The position numbers and the translations under genes were made by a program. Shown here one piece after another: positions 16,129-24,515 of a DNA stretch of 37,202 nucleotides (positions are counted from its first letter, which is position 1; every line of letters begins with the position of its first letter). The notes beneath the pieces were generated by a model that had not been told where the DNA came from, ran no database searches, and was given only the letters and a program-made list of their open reading frames with translations. This DNA is from Bacteroidales bacterium (GTDB lineage: Bacteria; Bacteroidota; Bacteroidia; Bacteroidales; VadinHA17), in contig PLNF01000020.1 in the NCBI GenBank assembly GCA_003141715.1, positions 1 through 37,202 of the forward strand, read 5' to 3'.

Positions 16129-16764
16129 CTATTTAGTTCCCCAGTTTGCCGGGTCTAATCTCCACTCTTTCAAAGTTTTAACTTCTGCCTGACCAATATA
16201 ACCTGTTTTTAGAGCGGTTTCAACCAGGACGGAATAGTTGCTTAAAGTATTCAGTCTGCAATTTCCGGAGGCAAAGGCATTTGTAGCTTTATTAAATTCA
16301 TAAGTGAATATTGCGACCATACCCAGAACATCACAATGTGATTCTCTGAGAGCATTTACGGCATTCAGGCTGCTGCCACCGGTAGATATAAGATCCTCGA
16401 TAACTACAACCTTTTGCCCCTCTTCAAAATAACCTTCAATCTGGTTTCCAAGTCCATGTTCCTTCGGTCCCGATCTTACATAAATAAATGGTAATCCAAG
16501 CTTGTCTGCAACAAGAGCACCATGTGCAATTGCACCTGTTGCAACACCGGCAATCATTTCTGTCTGTGGATAGAGATCTTTAATCATGGCAGCAAAGGAA
16601 TCGCGGATATAAGACCGCACTTCCGTGAAGGAAAGAGTTTTGCGATTATCACAGTATATAGGTGATTTCCATCCTGAAGCCCATGTAAAAGGATTTGACG
16701 GTTGCAATTTAATTGCTTTAATTTGTAAAAGATATTCAGCTGTTTTTTTTTCAAAATTCCCCAT
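16129..16764 (-). CDS. pyrE: Orotate phosphoribosyltransferase
   Basis: 211 residues from ATG 16764. Motifs: LQPSNPFTWASGWKSPIYCDNR at the orotate site (broken here at F-T-W as the conserved PF.W.SG..SPIY.D.R), GVATGAIAHG, the flexible loop FIYVRSGPKEHGLGNQIEG, and the PRPP loop VVVIEDLISTGGSS. It makes orotidine 5'-phosphate in pyrimidine synthesis. An earlier in-frame ATG (16785) would add seven residues and overlap the divergent NUDIX gene by 15 bases; alignment to the usual family start favours 16764, which leaves six bases between the two genes. The promoter must therefore lie inside the NUDIX coding sequence. SRPBCC gene downstream. Confidence 0.92.
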   Translation of the reverse strand: MGNFEKKTAEYLLQIKAIKLQPSNPFTWASGWKSPIYCDNRKTLSFTEVRSYIRDSFAAMIKDLYPQTEMIAGVATGAIAHGALVADKLGLPFIYVRSGPKEHGLGNQIEGYFEEGQKVVVIEDLISTGGSSLNAVNALRESHCDVLGMVAIFTYEFNKATNAFASGNCRLNTLSNYSVLVETALKTGYIGQAEVKTLKEWRLDPANWGTK

Positions 16765-16770
16765 TGGAGT

Positions 16771-17379
16771 ATGTATAAAGTCCATTTCGAAAACAGATTT
16801 ATAATGATAAGCCCTGAACCTGACAGGTTACAAAAATACGGCTTATTCCATAAATTCTATGATACAAACGAACTTTATAAGATAATTGCAAATTTTCAAT
16901 CAGATAAGAGCATTACTGCCATCAATGTCTATGGGCCCGACATCAAACATATATGGAAGATCTTCAGAATCTATTTTACAGAAGTTGGTGCTGCAGGTGG
17001 GTTGGTAAAGCATACTTCAGGCCGATACCTTTTTATCGAAAAGAAGGGTAAGCTCGATCTTCCCAAAGGGCATATTGAACAAGGGGAGGAGCCGGAAGAA
17101 TGTGCTTTAAGGGAAGTATGTGAAGAATGCGGGATTACGGGTCATACAATCGTAAAGACGATAAGTTCCAGTTATCATACATACAGCTGGGAAGGTATCT
17201 CATACCTCAAGAAAACATGCTGGTTTCTTATGAAATATGACGGGAAGATGATAATTGAGCCTCAGACATCCGAGGGTATAACAAGAGTTGAATGGCTTTT
17301 CCCTGATGAATTGAATTCTATTAAAAGCAGTGCATGGTTATCACTGATGGATCTCATCAATAGTTCAATTCTCCGGTGA
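16771..17379 (+). CDS. NUDIX hydrolase
   Basis: 202 residues. The complete Nudix box is present: G-x5-E-x7-R-E-V-C-E-E-C-G-I (starting GHIEQGEEPEECALREV). It is preceded by GGLVKHTSGRYLFIEKKGKLDLPK and a divergent N-terminal domain of about 65 residues (MYKVHFENRFI, a common opening in the Bacteroidota group). Nudix enzymes hydrolyse nucleoside diphosphates linked to other moieties; the substrate is unknown. The start is ATG 16771, since the opening residues are family-like. It is divergent from pyrE with almost no intergenic space, so its promoter must lie within pyrE. Two stop-codon-proximal genes converge: coaD ends seven bases away on the other strand. Confidence 0.88.
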   Translation: MYKVHFENRFIMISPEPDRLQKYGLFHKFYDTNELYKIIANFQSDKSITAINVYGPDIKHIWKIFRIYFTEVGAAGGLVKHTSGRYLFIEKKGKLDLPKGHIEQGEEPEECALREVCEECGITGHTIVKTISSSYHTYSWEGISYLKKTCWFLMKYDGKMIIEPQTSEGITRVEWLFPDELNSIKSSAWLSLMDLINSSILR

Positions 17380-17385
17380 TGATGT

Positions 17386-17868
17386 CTAATCTTCGATCCC
17401 TTTATAATCTTTAAGATTTATCGCTGAAGGAACAAACTTGGATGCATCGCCTCCGCTTCTAATTATATCCCTGACGATAGTTGAGTTAATAAATGAATGT
17501 TCAGGAACTGTAAGAAGAAATACCGATTCGATACCTGGTGCCATTGATTTATTTATCTGGCCAATTGCCCTTTCAAACTCAAAATCAGCAGCTGTTCTCA
17601 GCCCTCGCAGTAGATACCCGGCTCCGTTTTTTTTACAATAATCTACCGTAAGTCCCTCATAATGATCTACTCTTACTCTTGGTTCATTTTCAAAAACCCT
17701 GGTAATCATTTCTTTCCTTGTCTCGAGGGAATAGAAGTTTTTTTTCAAGGTATTTGTACCTACGGCGATGATAATCTCATCAAAAAGGCTCATAGCCCGC
17801 CTTATGATTGCTTCATGTCCGATTGTGAAAGGATCAAATGATCCGGGAAAAACAGCTACTTTCTTCAT
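17386..17868 (-). CDS. coaD: Pantetheine-phosphate adenylyltransferase
   Basis: 160 residues, the normal length. The nucleotidyltransferase motif T15-x-G17-H18 is in GSFDPFTIGHEAII; further motifs are RGLRTAADFEFE (phosphopantetheine site) and SFINSTIVRDI, matching the ISS-x-V-R motif. It adenylates 4'-phosphopantetheine to dephospho-CoA, the fourth step of coenzyme A synthesis. The ATG overlaps the lon stop in ATGA, so the two genes are translationally coupled with lon first. Confidence 0.95.
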   Translation of the reverse strand: MKKVAVFPGSFDPFTIGHEAIIRRAMSLFDEIIIAVGTNTLKKNFYSLETRKEMITRVFENEPRVRVDHYEGLTVDYCKKNGAGYLLRGLRTAADFEFERAIGQINKSMAPGIESVFLLTVPEHSFINSTIVRDIIRSGGDASKFVPSAINLKDYKGIED

Positions 17869-20327
17869 TCGAATGTTATTTTTTTGGGATTCTTTACCTT
17901 TTGTTGAAGCAAGGCAAGTTCAAGTACACCCATGATTGTCTCAACATACTGGAATTTTAATCCCTTTATATATATTTCCTTAATGTTTTCAACATCTTTC
18001 CTGTTCTCTTCCGAAATGATTATCTCCTTTATACTGGCGCGTTTAGCCGCAAGGATTTTTTCCTTGATCCCTCCTACCGGAAGTACTTTCCCTCTCAATG
18101 TTATCTCCCCGGTCATTGCCAGGTATTTTTTTACTTTTCTCTGTGTGAATGCAGAAGCTATCGAAGTTGCCATAGTAATTCCGGCAGACGGTCCGTCTTT
18201 CGGAATCGCTCCTTCAGGAACATGTATATGAATATTCCATTTTTCAGAAAAATTATCGGGAAGATCAAGCAATTCTGCATTTGATTTAAGGTACTCCAGA
18301 GCAATGATTGCTGATTCCTTCATAACCTCACCAAGATTACCCGTAAGGGTCAGCTTTCCGGTACCTTTGCTCAGACTGGTTTCCACAAACAGAATCTCTC
18401 CACCTGCTGCTGTCCATGCAAGTCCTGTAACAACCCCTGCCTGTTCATTTCCTGAATAAAGATCACGTGTATATTTTGGAGGTCCGAGCATTTCACCCAG
18501 CGTTGTTTGGGAAAGAATAGTGTTATATTTTGTATCAGATGCTATATTTTTGGCTGTGACCCTTATTATTTTTGCCAGCCGTTTATCAAGTTCACGAACA
18601 CCCGATTCTCTGGTGTATTTTTCAATAAGCATCTCCATGACCTTGTTTTCAATTGTGATTTGATCTTTTTTTACACCGTGATTTTCAAGCTGTTTAGGGA
18701 ACAGATGCTGTTTTGCAATCTCAAGTTTCTCCTCAACAAGGTAACCGGTTATTTCAATCAGTTCCATTCTGTCTATCAGAGCCGGGCTGATTGTAGCAAG
18801 ATTATTAGCGGTAGCTATGAATAACACTTTTGACAGATCATATTCCATTTCAAGGAAGTTGTCAAAGAATGTGCTGTTCTGTTCGGGATCAAGTACTTCC
18901 AGCAGGGCAGAAGAGGGGTCACCTCTGAAATCCTGTCCGACTTTGTCAATTTCATCAAGAATAAAAACTGGATTTGAAGAACCGGCTCTTTTGATATTCT
19001 GTACTATTCTCCCGGGCATAGCTCCGATATAAGTTTTTCTATGACCTCTTATCTCTGCTTCATCATGTAATCCACCAAGTGACATTCTGACATATTTTCT
19101 GTTAAGTGCTTTGGCAACAGACCTGCCAAGAGAAGTCTTTCCGACCCCCGGAGGACCATAAAGGCAGAGAATAGGTGATTTCAGATCACCTTTAAGTTTT
19201 AGTACCGCCAGATGTTCGAGGATTCTTTCTTTAACCTCATCGAGCCCAAAATGATCCGAATCAAGAACGTACCGCGCATTATTAAGATCGAGATTATCCT
19301 CAGTATAAAAATCCCAGGGAAGATCAAGAAGGGTTTGAATATAGTTTACCTGAACGGAATACTCAGCTGCCGCAGGGTTCAGACGATGCAGTTTATCGAG
19401 TTCCTTATCGAATACCTTCTTAACTTCAATATTCCACTTTTTTGTCTCAGCTTTTTTAATATACTCTTCAATTTCTTTTTCAACAGGGTTCCCTCCCAGT
19501 TCATTCTGGATGGTCTTCATCTGCTGATGAAGCAGAAATTCCCGCTGCTGCTGATCAAGGTCACTCTTTACCTTTGACTGTAATTCATTCTTAAGTTCCA
19601 GAACCTGGATCTCCTGAACGAGGAACTCCAGCAACATAAAACCTCTGTCGCGCAAGCTGTTCATTTCCAGCAGCTTTTGCTTATCCTGGACCTTTATGTC
19701 AGTATTGGAACAGATGAAATTTATAAGGTATGTATTATTCTCAATGTTTTTAATAGCAAAGGAGGCTTCAGGGCTTATATTGGGATTGATTTTAATAATC
19801 TTGAGGGATAAATCTTTCAGGGAACCAACAATAGCATCAAAATCCTTGCTCAGGATTTCCGGTTTCATTTCAGGTATTGTCTTCACCTTTGCAATAAAGT
19901 AAGGATCGTCGGAAACAAGCTCCTGCAAAATCATTCTTTTCCGTCCCTGGATAATTGCGGTAGTTGATCCGTCGGGCATTTCAAGAAGCTTAACTATCTG
20001 ACCAACAGTGCCAATAGAGTGAAGGTCCTGAAAATCAGGGTTTTCAATATCAGGATCTTTTTGTGCTACAGTTCCTACTATCTTGTTGTTGCGGTAGGCA
20101 TCTTTAATTAACTGTATCGATTTTGGACGACCTATGGAAATAGGAAGAACCACACCAGGAAAAAGCACTGTATTCCTTAGTGACAGTATTGGAATAGCCT
20201 CCGGAACCTCAACATCCTCGAGCTCACCATCGTTCCCGTCGGCAATAATTGGTATTATATCTCCATCTCCATCAAGAATATCCGGAAGTAATATCTCATT
20301 GACAGGTTTCCTGAATTTCTTTTCCAT
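17865..20327 (-). CDS. lon: ATP-dependent protease Lon (LonA)
   Basis: 820 residues. Order: a 40-residue acidic N-terminal extension (DGDGDIIPIIADGNDGELED), the LAN substrate domain (about 44-250), a coiled helical region, the AAA module with Walker A GPPGVGKT (391-398) and Walker B FILDEIDK (455-462), and the protease domain with the Ser-Lys dyad S714 (PKDGPSAG) and K757 (GGIKEKILAAK). Lon degrades damaged and regulatory proteins in the cytoplasm. LonA proteins of Bacteroidota often have a similar acidic leader. The gene overlaps coaD by four bases. No clear heat-shock promoter was seen in the 343 bases upstream. Confidence 0.97.
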   Translation of the reverse strand: MEKKFRKPVNEILLPDILDGDGDIIPIIADGNDGELEDVEVPEAIPILSLRNTVLFPGVVLPISIGRPKSIQLIKDAYRNNKIVGTVAQKDPDIENPDFQDLHSIGTVGQIVKLLEMPDGSTTAIIQGRKRMILQELVSDDPYFIAKVKTIPEMKPEILSKDFDAIVGSLKDLSLKIIKINPNISPEASFAIKNIENNTYLINFICSNTDIKVQDKQKLLEMNSLRDRGFMLLEFLVQEIQVLELKNELQSKVKSDLDQQQREFLLHQQMKTIQNELGGNPVEKEIEEYIKKAETKKWNIEVKKVFDKELDKLHRLNPAAAEYSVQVNYIQTLLDLPWDFYTEDNLDLNNARYVLDSDHFGLDEVKERILEHLAVLKLKGDLKSPILCLYGPPGVGKTSLGRSVAKALNRKYVRMSLGGLHDEAEIRGHRKTYIGAMPGRIVQNIKRAGSSNPVFILDEIDKVGQDFRGDPSSALLEVLDPEQNSTFFDNFLEMEYDLSKVLFIATANNLATISPALIDRMELIEITGYLVEEKLEIAKQHLFPKQLENHGVKKDQITIENKVMEMLIEKYTRESGVRELDKRLAKIIRVTAKNIASDTKYNTILSQTTLGEMLGPPKYTRDLYSGNEQAGVVTGLAWTAAGGEILFVETSLSKGTGKLTLTGNLGEVMKESAIIALEYLKSNAELLDLPDNFSEKWNIHIHVPEGAIPKDGPSAGITMATSIASAFTQRKVKKYLAMTGEITLRGKVLPVGGIKEKILAAKRASIKEIIISEENRKDVENIKEIYIKGLKFQYVETIMGVLELALLQQKVKNPKKITFE

Positions 20328-20619
20328 CTGGTATGTAGTCCTTACAATTAACTTTTTGTGATGTTACTTTTATCTTTGATCTTATTTTTAACCCACACCT
20401 GGCCCCTCCCTTGAGGGGAATTTAAAAACCACTTTTGTCTTTTGCCACCTCTGCAACCCGGTCCCTTCGCTAAACTTTTCCACCGGGCAAGTTCTTTACG
20501 CTCGGTCTTGTCTTTTATCTTGTGTTCTTCCCGGAAGTGCCAAAATTACATAATATTTTTACAAATGATGTAGAACTGAGCATTGCAATGATTATGCCAC
20601 AGATTATATAATAACAAAA
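20328..20619. other. Intergenic region upstream of lon with two GC-rich hairpins
   Basis: No ORF. Two short inverted repeats stand out from the AT-rich surroundings: CCCCTC-CCTT-GAGGGG (20403-20418) and CCCGGT...ACCGGG (20457-20462 with 20482-20487). The lon promoter should lie here, but no full -33/-7 pair is evident. Confidence 0.5.
20403..20418. repeat. GC-rich hairpin (REP-like)
   Basis: A 6-bp perfect stem CCCCTC/GAGGGG with loop CCTT. It is only present once in the window, so repetitive status is inferred from its look, not seen. It could be an untranslated-leader hairpin of lon or a decayed dispersed repeat. Confidence 0.35.
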
Positions 20620-20653
20620 AAAATAGGGATATGCCCTGACATGTCCCTATTTT
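20620..20653 (-). terminator. Rho-independent terminator of rpmE2
   Basis: A 14-bp stem with one G-T pair (AAAATAGGGATATG at 20620-20633 with CATGTCCCTATTTT at 20640-20653), six-base loop, followed on the minus strand by a run of T. It begins 17 bases after the rpmE2 stop. Confidence 0.85.
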
Positions 20654-20670
20654 ATACTTAAAACTTAAAG

Positions 20671-20934
20671 TTATTTCTTTTTCCCCATATGATCCTTATA
20701 CCGGGTGTTAAATTTATCTACTCTACCAGCAGTATCAACAAGCTTCATCTTACCGGTATAGAAAGGATGAGATGTATTTGAAATCTCAAGCTTGATAAGA
20801 GGATATTCATTCCCATCTTCCCATTTAATGTTCTCTCTTGATGGTGCAGTTGATTTACTCAGAAAAGAAGTTCCGTTTGACATATCCTGAAAAACTACGA
20901 ACCTGTAGTTACCTGGATGAATACCATTTTTCAT
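20671..20934 (-). CDS. rpmE2: Large-subunit ribosomal protein bL31, type B
   Basis: 87 residues. The opening [21 protein letters not shown] and the segments [31 protein letters not shown] (motifs HPxYR.VVF.D, ISS.SHPFYTG, GRV..F..RY) identify L31 type B. It has no cysteines, so it is the zinc-independent C- paralogue; a C+ form, if present, lies elsewhere. It sits at the subunit interface of the 50S particle. It is monocistronic, with a good promoter (20991-21021), a 55-base leader and its own terminator. Confidence 0.95.
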   Translation of the reverse strand: MKNGIHPGNYRFVVFQDMSNGTSFLSKSTAPSRENIKWEDGNEYPLIKLEISNTSHPFYTGKMKLVDTAGRVDKFNTRYKDHMGKKK

Positions 20935-20990
20935 TGCTCAATATTTTTTATCCTAATTAATCCTATTAAATTCCCCCTGATTAGGGCTTG

Positions 20991-21021
20991 CAAAATTAAT
21001 TAACATTCTTTAAAATGCAAA
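20991..21021 (-). promoter_or_regulatory. Promoter of rpmE2
   Basis: On the minus strand TTTG (21018-21021), a 19-base spacer and TAATTTTG (20991-20998) match the Bacteroidota housekeeping promoter TTTG-N19-TAnnTTTG fully. The leader to the rpmE2 ATG is about 55 bases. Confidence 0.65.
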
Positions 21022-21034
21022 AGTAATTGAGAAA

Positions 21035-22261
21035 TTATTGATTATCCAGTGGATGATCCTTCTTAGATCCTTGTTTATCAGACATTTCGTCTTTGAACCT
21101 AATGAACGGGAGTTTATCATTTATCATATAACGGTACGTTATGTGAGTTTTCGCCTTCTTTGCACCAAGAGCTTCATAAATTGCAATCATTTTGGGATTA
21201 TAATCTCCTACCCATGAGAGTTCCAGCTCTTTAAACCAGGGTTTCTCCTTAAACACTTTATAAAGCTGCAAAAAGATAGCAGATTCCACTCCGCTGTTCT
21301 GGTAAGTGGGATGAACTCCTCCGACAACAGCCCGAATCCTGGTCATTTCGTGAGTAGCTTTATAATATACTAAGCGCATCAGATTCCAGAGATTCAGTCT
21401 CCCGTTAAAATGCTTAAGTATTTGGTTAAGATCAGGAAAAAGAACATAAAAAGCAATCGGTTTATGATTGAAATAAGCAAACCAGATAAGCTTTTCATCT
21501 ATAATTAATTTTGCCTTTTCAAGCGACTCTTCCAGGAAAGCAGGATCGAGCGGGGTAAAATCTCCTTTAAAAACCGACCATGTGGAGTTGTAAATTTCTG
21601 CAATGTCATTTATATATTTTCTTTTATTCCTGAATTCGAAATGCTGAAAAGTATAACCAGGTCTTCTTGAGAGCCATTCAGCTATTTTCATGATCCGGTC
21701 AGGAAACTGAACTATCTTTTTATCTGCACTTCTTATTTCTTTGTGAGATGAGAATTGTTCAAAATAATTTTTAAAGCCAAACTCCTCAAAAAAGGATCTG
21801 TAATACTTTTTATTGTATGGCATTCCAAATCCCTGTTGCATGAATCCCTCCACCAGCAGTCCCCAGTTATTGTCGTTTTCTCCGAAATTAATTGGGCCAT
21901 CCATTGCCTCCATGCCATGTGAATTATGCCATTCAAGGGCTGTATTAAATAAAATAAACGCAGCCTCTTTGTTTTCAATGACCTCAAAAAAACCAATACC
22001 TCCTGTAGTCTGCCTGTTAGCAGATGACCTCACCCTATCGATAAAAGCTGCAATTCTTCCGATTATATGATCGTCATCATTTTTAAGAATCCATCGAATT
22101 GCTTCACCATGTTTATAATTGTGGTTCTTTGCCGGATCAAAAACAGATTCAATACCAGAATCAAGCTGACAAACCCAGAATGGGTCTGCTTTATATAATT
22201 CTTTTGGAAAATTTATAAATTCCTTTTTATCTTGTTTTGTTTTGACTTCAACTACCTTCAT
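21035..22261 (-). CDS. GNAT-like protein of a Bacteroidota family
   Basis: 408 residues. The N-terminal opening MKVVEVKTKQDKKEFINFPKELY (pattern ..K...EFI.FP..LY..DP.WV) and the later segment RIRAVVGGVHPTYQNSGVESAIFLQLYK followed by ELSWVGDYNPKMIAIYEALGAK are typical of a large GNAT-like protein widespread in this phylum; the last part has the acetyl-CoA-site look of GNAT enzymes (Q-x-S-G-V-x-S, and N-x2-M-x-A-I-Y-E-x-L-G-A-K). Substrate unknown. It stands alone, 113 bases from rpmE2 and 162 from the flippase gene, on the same strand. A -7 match (TATATTTG, 22326-22333 minus strand) lies about 65 bases upstream. Confidence 0.7.
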   Translation of the reverse strand: MKVVEVKTKQDKKEFINFPKELYKADPFWVCQLDSGIESVFDPAKNHNYKHGEAIRWILKNDDDHIIGRIAAFIDRVRSSANRQTTGGIGFFEVIENKEAAFILFNTALEWHNSHGMEAMDGPINFGENDNNWGLLVEGFMQQGFGMPYNKKYYRSFFEEFGFKNYFEQFSSHKEIRSADKKIVQFPDRIMKIAEWLSRRPGYTFQHFEFRNKRKYINDIAEIYNSTWSVFKGDFTPLDPAFLEESLEKAKLIIDEKLIWFAYFNHKPIAFYVLFPDLNQILKHFNGRLNLWNLMRLVYYKATHEMTRIRAVVGGVHPTYQNSGVESAIFLQLYKVFKEKPWFKELELSWVGDYNPKMIAIYEALGAKKAKTHITYRYMINDKLPFIRFKDEMSDKQGSKKDHPLDNQ

Positions 22262-22351
22262 AATATTAGTTATATGAGAATCTGGTATCTGTCTGCTAAC
22301 TCAATCAGTTTAACAATATTTGATGCAAATATAAACAGATTTTTAAAACAT

Positions 22352-22400
22352 GAAGCCGGAAGCCGGAAGACGGAAGTCAGTAGTCAAAAGTCGGAATACT
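22352..22400. repeat. Heptanucleotide tandem repeat (GAAGCCG)
   Basis: Seven consecutive 7-base units with increasing decay: GAAGCCG, GAAGCCG, GAAGACG, GAAGTCA, GTAGTCA, AAAGTCG, GAATACT. It lies between the GNAT-like gene and the flippase gene and is followed by a short hairpin (CAAAAG...CTTTTG). Same period as the block at 4443-4477, different unit. Confidence 0.75.
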
Positions 22401-22423
22401 TTTGTCTTTTGCTTTTTGTCTTT

Positions 22424-23773
22424 TTAATGTATATCAATTATTCTATGGTCGATAAGGACAAAAAGGATTCCTATGAGAAAAGAATAGAAAGCATAGACTT
22501 TGAGAGGTATGTATTCAGCCGGTTTGATTTTCATCTTAGACCAGACATATCCCACCATAAATAAATTACTGACTACATAAGCAATAAATGTCGAAACTGC
22601 AACGCCAACAAGTTTATAACCCCATTTTAACATCAGCAGGCTTAAAGAAATATTCACTATTATTTCAAGAATTGCTGCAATAAGACTGATGTGGGTCTTC
22701 TTTCTTCCTACAATTATTGTCTGTGGAAAAACAAGTCGGGGAATAATAAGCAATGAGTAGACAAGATATATACCTGAACTTTGACTAAAATCCTGCCTGA
22801 ACATAAGAGGATAGAGCCATCGTGCAATAAGCATCATCAGCATTGTAGAAGGGAAAAGCAGATGCATAAGCCTCTTTGACTTAACCCGTATTGTCTCCAA
22901 GGATTCCTTCATCTTTTCACGGGTTGAAAATTCTGAAAGCATAGCTGCATTCAGTCCGTTTGCCATCATTAGCACTAGAGGAAATTCCTTCGCCCCATAA
23001 CGGAACCATGCGAACTTAGCCGGGTCCTTGTAAAAGGCCGAAATAATGATCCCGTCTGTATACTGTCCTGATCCGCTTATCAGAGTTGTTAATATCAGCG
23101 GAATACCCAGGTAAAGATGCTCCTTCATAAAATGGACCGATATCTTCATTTCGGTGTATCGCCGCAACAAGATTATCAGCCATATCCATCTGAATCCGGT
23201 TATTACAAGTAATCCATATATTGACCAGATGATGCCTTTACCAAATAAGATAGGTGTAATAATAAATATCAGCTGTGCCACAAAAGTATACAGCCCGTAT
23301 TGAAAAATCCGATAGGACCTGTTATTAAGGAGATAGATATATTCGATAAGACAAACCGGGCTACTGAAGAGTATATATAGTAATAAAAGATTGATAAAAG
23401 GTACATTACCTCTGTTATGAAATACAGAAAAATTATCTTTCAGTGTATGACCTAGAATAAAAAAGAGCAGACTGAAAAAACATAATAAGAGGAATGCATT
23501 AAAAATTTCAGGTGATTTGTCTACTCCGTTATCACCCATCTTCCTATAGGTTTTATTCCTGTGGTAAAGAGGAAGCAAAGACTGAATTATTCCGGTGACC
23601 CAGAAGAATGTCATGAGTCCGCCAATAAACATAAACATTTCCCATTGTCCGATATCCTGGGTGGTAAGATAACTTTTTGTAAATACTATGCTGATAATAA
23701 GGAAGATAACCGGCTTCATCAACTGGAATAGTTGCAGCCCTGAAACATTATCTATTAATTTTATTTTTCTCAA
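22424..23773 (-). CDS. Polysaccharide/lipid-linked oligosaccharide flippase-like membrane protein
   Basis: 449 residues with about 12 hydrophobic segments arranged like the MOP superfamily (Wzx/RfbX branch): an amphipathic start, LMKPVIFLIISIVFTKSYLTTQDIGQWEMFMFIGGLMTFFWVTGIIQSLLPLY, a charged central loop and a C-terminal half with KWGYKLVGVAVSTFIAYVVSNLFMVGYVW (motifs G.GV..ST...Y..........). Members move lipid-linked sugars across the inner membrane. The start codon is a TTG, with an in-frame stop six codons upstream; ATG 23722 is the alternative and would shorten the N-terminus by 17 residues. No glycosyltransferases are nearby, so the substrate cannot be inferred. It is the last protein gene before the tRNA. 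Confidence 0.72.
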   Translation of the reverse strand: MRKIKLIDNVSGLQLFQLMKPVIFLIISIVFTKSYLTTQDIGQWEMFMFIGGLMTFFWVTGIIQSLLPLYHRNKTYRKMGDNGVDKSPEIFNAFLLLCFFSLLFFILGHTLKDNFSVFHNRGNVPFINLLLLYILFSSPVCLIEYIYLLNNRSYRIFQYGLYTFVAQLIFIITPILFGKGIIWSIYGLLVITGFRWIWLIILLRRYTEMKISVHFMKEHLYLGIPLILTTLISGSGQYTDGIIISAFYKDPAKFAWFRYGAKEFPLVLMMANGLNAAMLSEFSTREKMKESLETIRVKSKRLMHLLFPSTMLMMLIARWLYPLMFRQDFSQSSGIYLVYSLLIIPRLVFPQTIIVGRKKTHISLIAAILEIIVNISLSLLMLKWGYKLVGVAVSTFIAYVVSNLFMVGYVWSKMKIKPAEYIPLKVYAFYSFLIGILFVLIDHRIIDIH

Positions 23774-23904
23774 ACCTGAAAAGATCTTTTACAAATACTT
23801 CCTGATAACAATTAAAAGAATCTGAAATTGTGCAGGAAAGTTCATTTTTTTCTGAACCATCCAAAGATAGTAATTGACTTCAGTATGAGAAAATAAATTT
23901 TAAA

Positions 23905-23936
23905 TTTTGTGAAATAGAAATTTTGATCTTATTTTG
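23905..23936 (+). promoter_or_regulatory. Possible promoter of tRNA-His
   Basis: TTTTG (23905-23909), about 20 bases, then TATTTTG (23930-23936), close to the TTTG-N-TAnnTTTG pattern but one base short in the -7 box. The tRNA starts 12 bases later. Confidence 0.4.
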
Positions 23937-23947
23937 CTCTCCTAAAC

Positions 23948-24025
23948 GGTGGATGTAGTTCAGTAGGTTAGAACGTCGGATTGTGGTTCCGAAGGTCGTG
24001 GGTTCGAGCCCCATCTTCCACCCCA
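23948..24025 (+). tRNA. tRNA-His (anticodon GTG), CCA encoded
   Basis: A full cloverleaf: G-1 pairing with C73, the histidine identity pair; D stem GTTC/GAAC; anticodon stem TCGGA/TCCGA with loop TTGTGGT (anticodon GTG); T stem GTGGG/CCCAT with loop TTCGAGC; encoded CCA at 24023-24025. The acceptor stem has one T-T mismatch (position 6 with 67), which is unusual but tolerated. The strand and length (78 bases) are as expected. Confidence 0.95.
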
Positions 24026-24040
24026 CTAACAAAAAACAAT

Positions 24041-24083
24041 AAAGGCAATTACCTTAATATAAGATAGTTGCCTTTCGTGTTTT
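24041..24083 (+). terminator. Rho-independent terminator after tRNA-His
   Basis: Stem AAAGGCAA (24041-24048) with TTGCCTTT (24068-24075), a 19-base loop, followed by CGTGTTTTT. It ends the tRNA transcript. Confidence 0.7.
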
Positions 24084-24158
24084 TCTGATTACAGTTTTCT
24101 TCTAACCATATTCTAATTTAACGTTGCAAAAAGTAATGTTTTTAATTAAAAATGGTTT

Positions 24159-24434
24159 ATGTTTCCTCTTATTGATGTTTACTTTGATGAAGGGGTCATT
24201 AATCTCATTATACAGGACATCATCTCTCAAAAGACATTCTGCTTAAACCAATACATTGAATGTCCGCGAAACCCTTGCAAATGGATTCTAATCGACTTAA
24301 ATTACTTCATCGATAAAATAAATGACAAAACAATACAATCTTATTGTGGGAAGTGTGCAGATACTAAAAAGACTTCTGTTGCTGATAGTAATCTCAGAAA
24401 ACTCAATAACGATCTGCTGGAGTTTGACTTTTAG
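24159..24434 (+). CDS. Hypothetical protein, cysteine-containing
   Basis: 91 residues, not recognised. It has no signal peptide or membrane helix. Five cysteines stand in two groups: FCLNQYIECPRNPCKW (about 28-41) and YCGKCADTKK (about 62-71), where the C-x2-C knuckle suggests a possible zinc or structural site. No ribosome-binding site is visible, which is common here. It lies just after the tRNA-His terminator, at the start of the accessory part of the window. It could be a genuine small protein or a chance frame. Confidence 0.4.
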   Translation: MFPLIDVYFDEGVINLIIQDIISQKTFCLNQYIECPRNPCKWILIDLNYFIDKINDKTIQSYCGKCADTKKTSVADSNLRKLNNDLLEFDF

Positions 24435-24466
24435 CAAGTAATAAGAAACCACTTATTCATTTCCAT

Positions 24467-24498
24467 ATTGTTCATAATCAGGTTTTAATATATCTTTG
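24467..24498 (+). promoter_or_regulatory. Promoter of the 97-residue hypothetical gene
   Basis: ATTG (24467-24470), a 20-base spacer and TATCTTTG (24491-24498), an exact -7 match to TAnnTTTG. The ATG follows 17 bases later, so the leader is only about 10 bases. Confidence 0.6.
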
Positions 24499-24515
24499 CA
24501 CAAAATATTTTTCAT

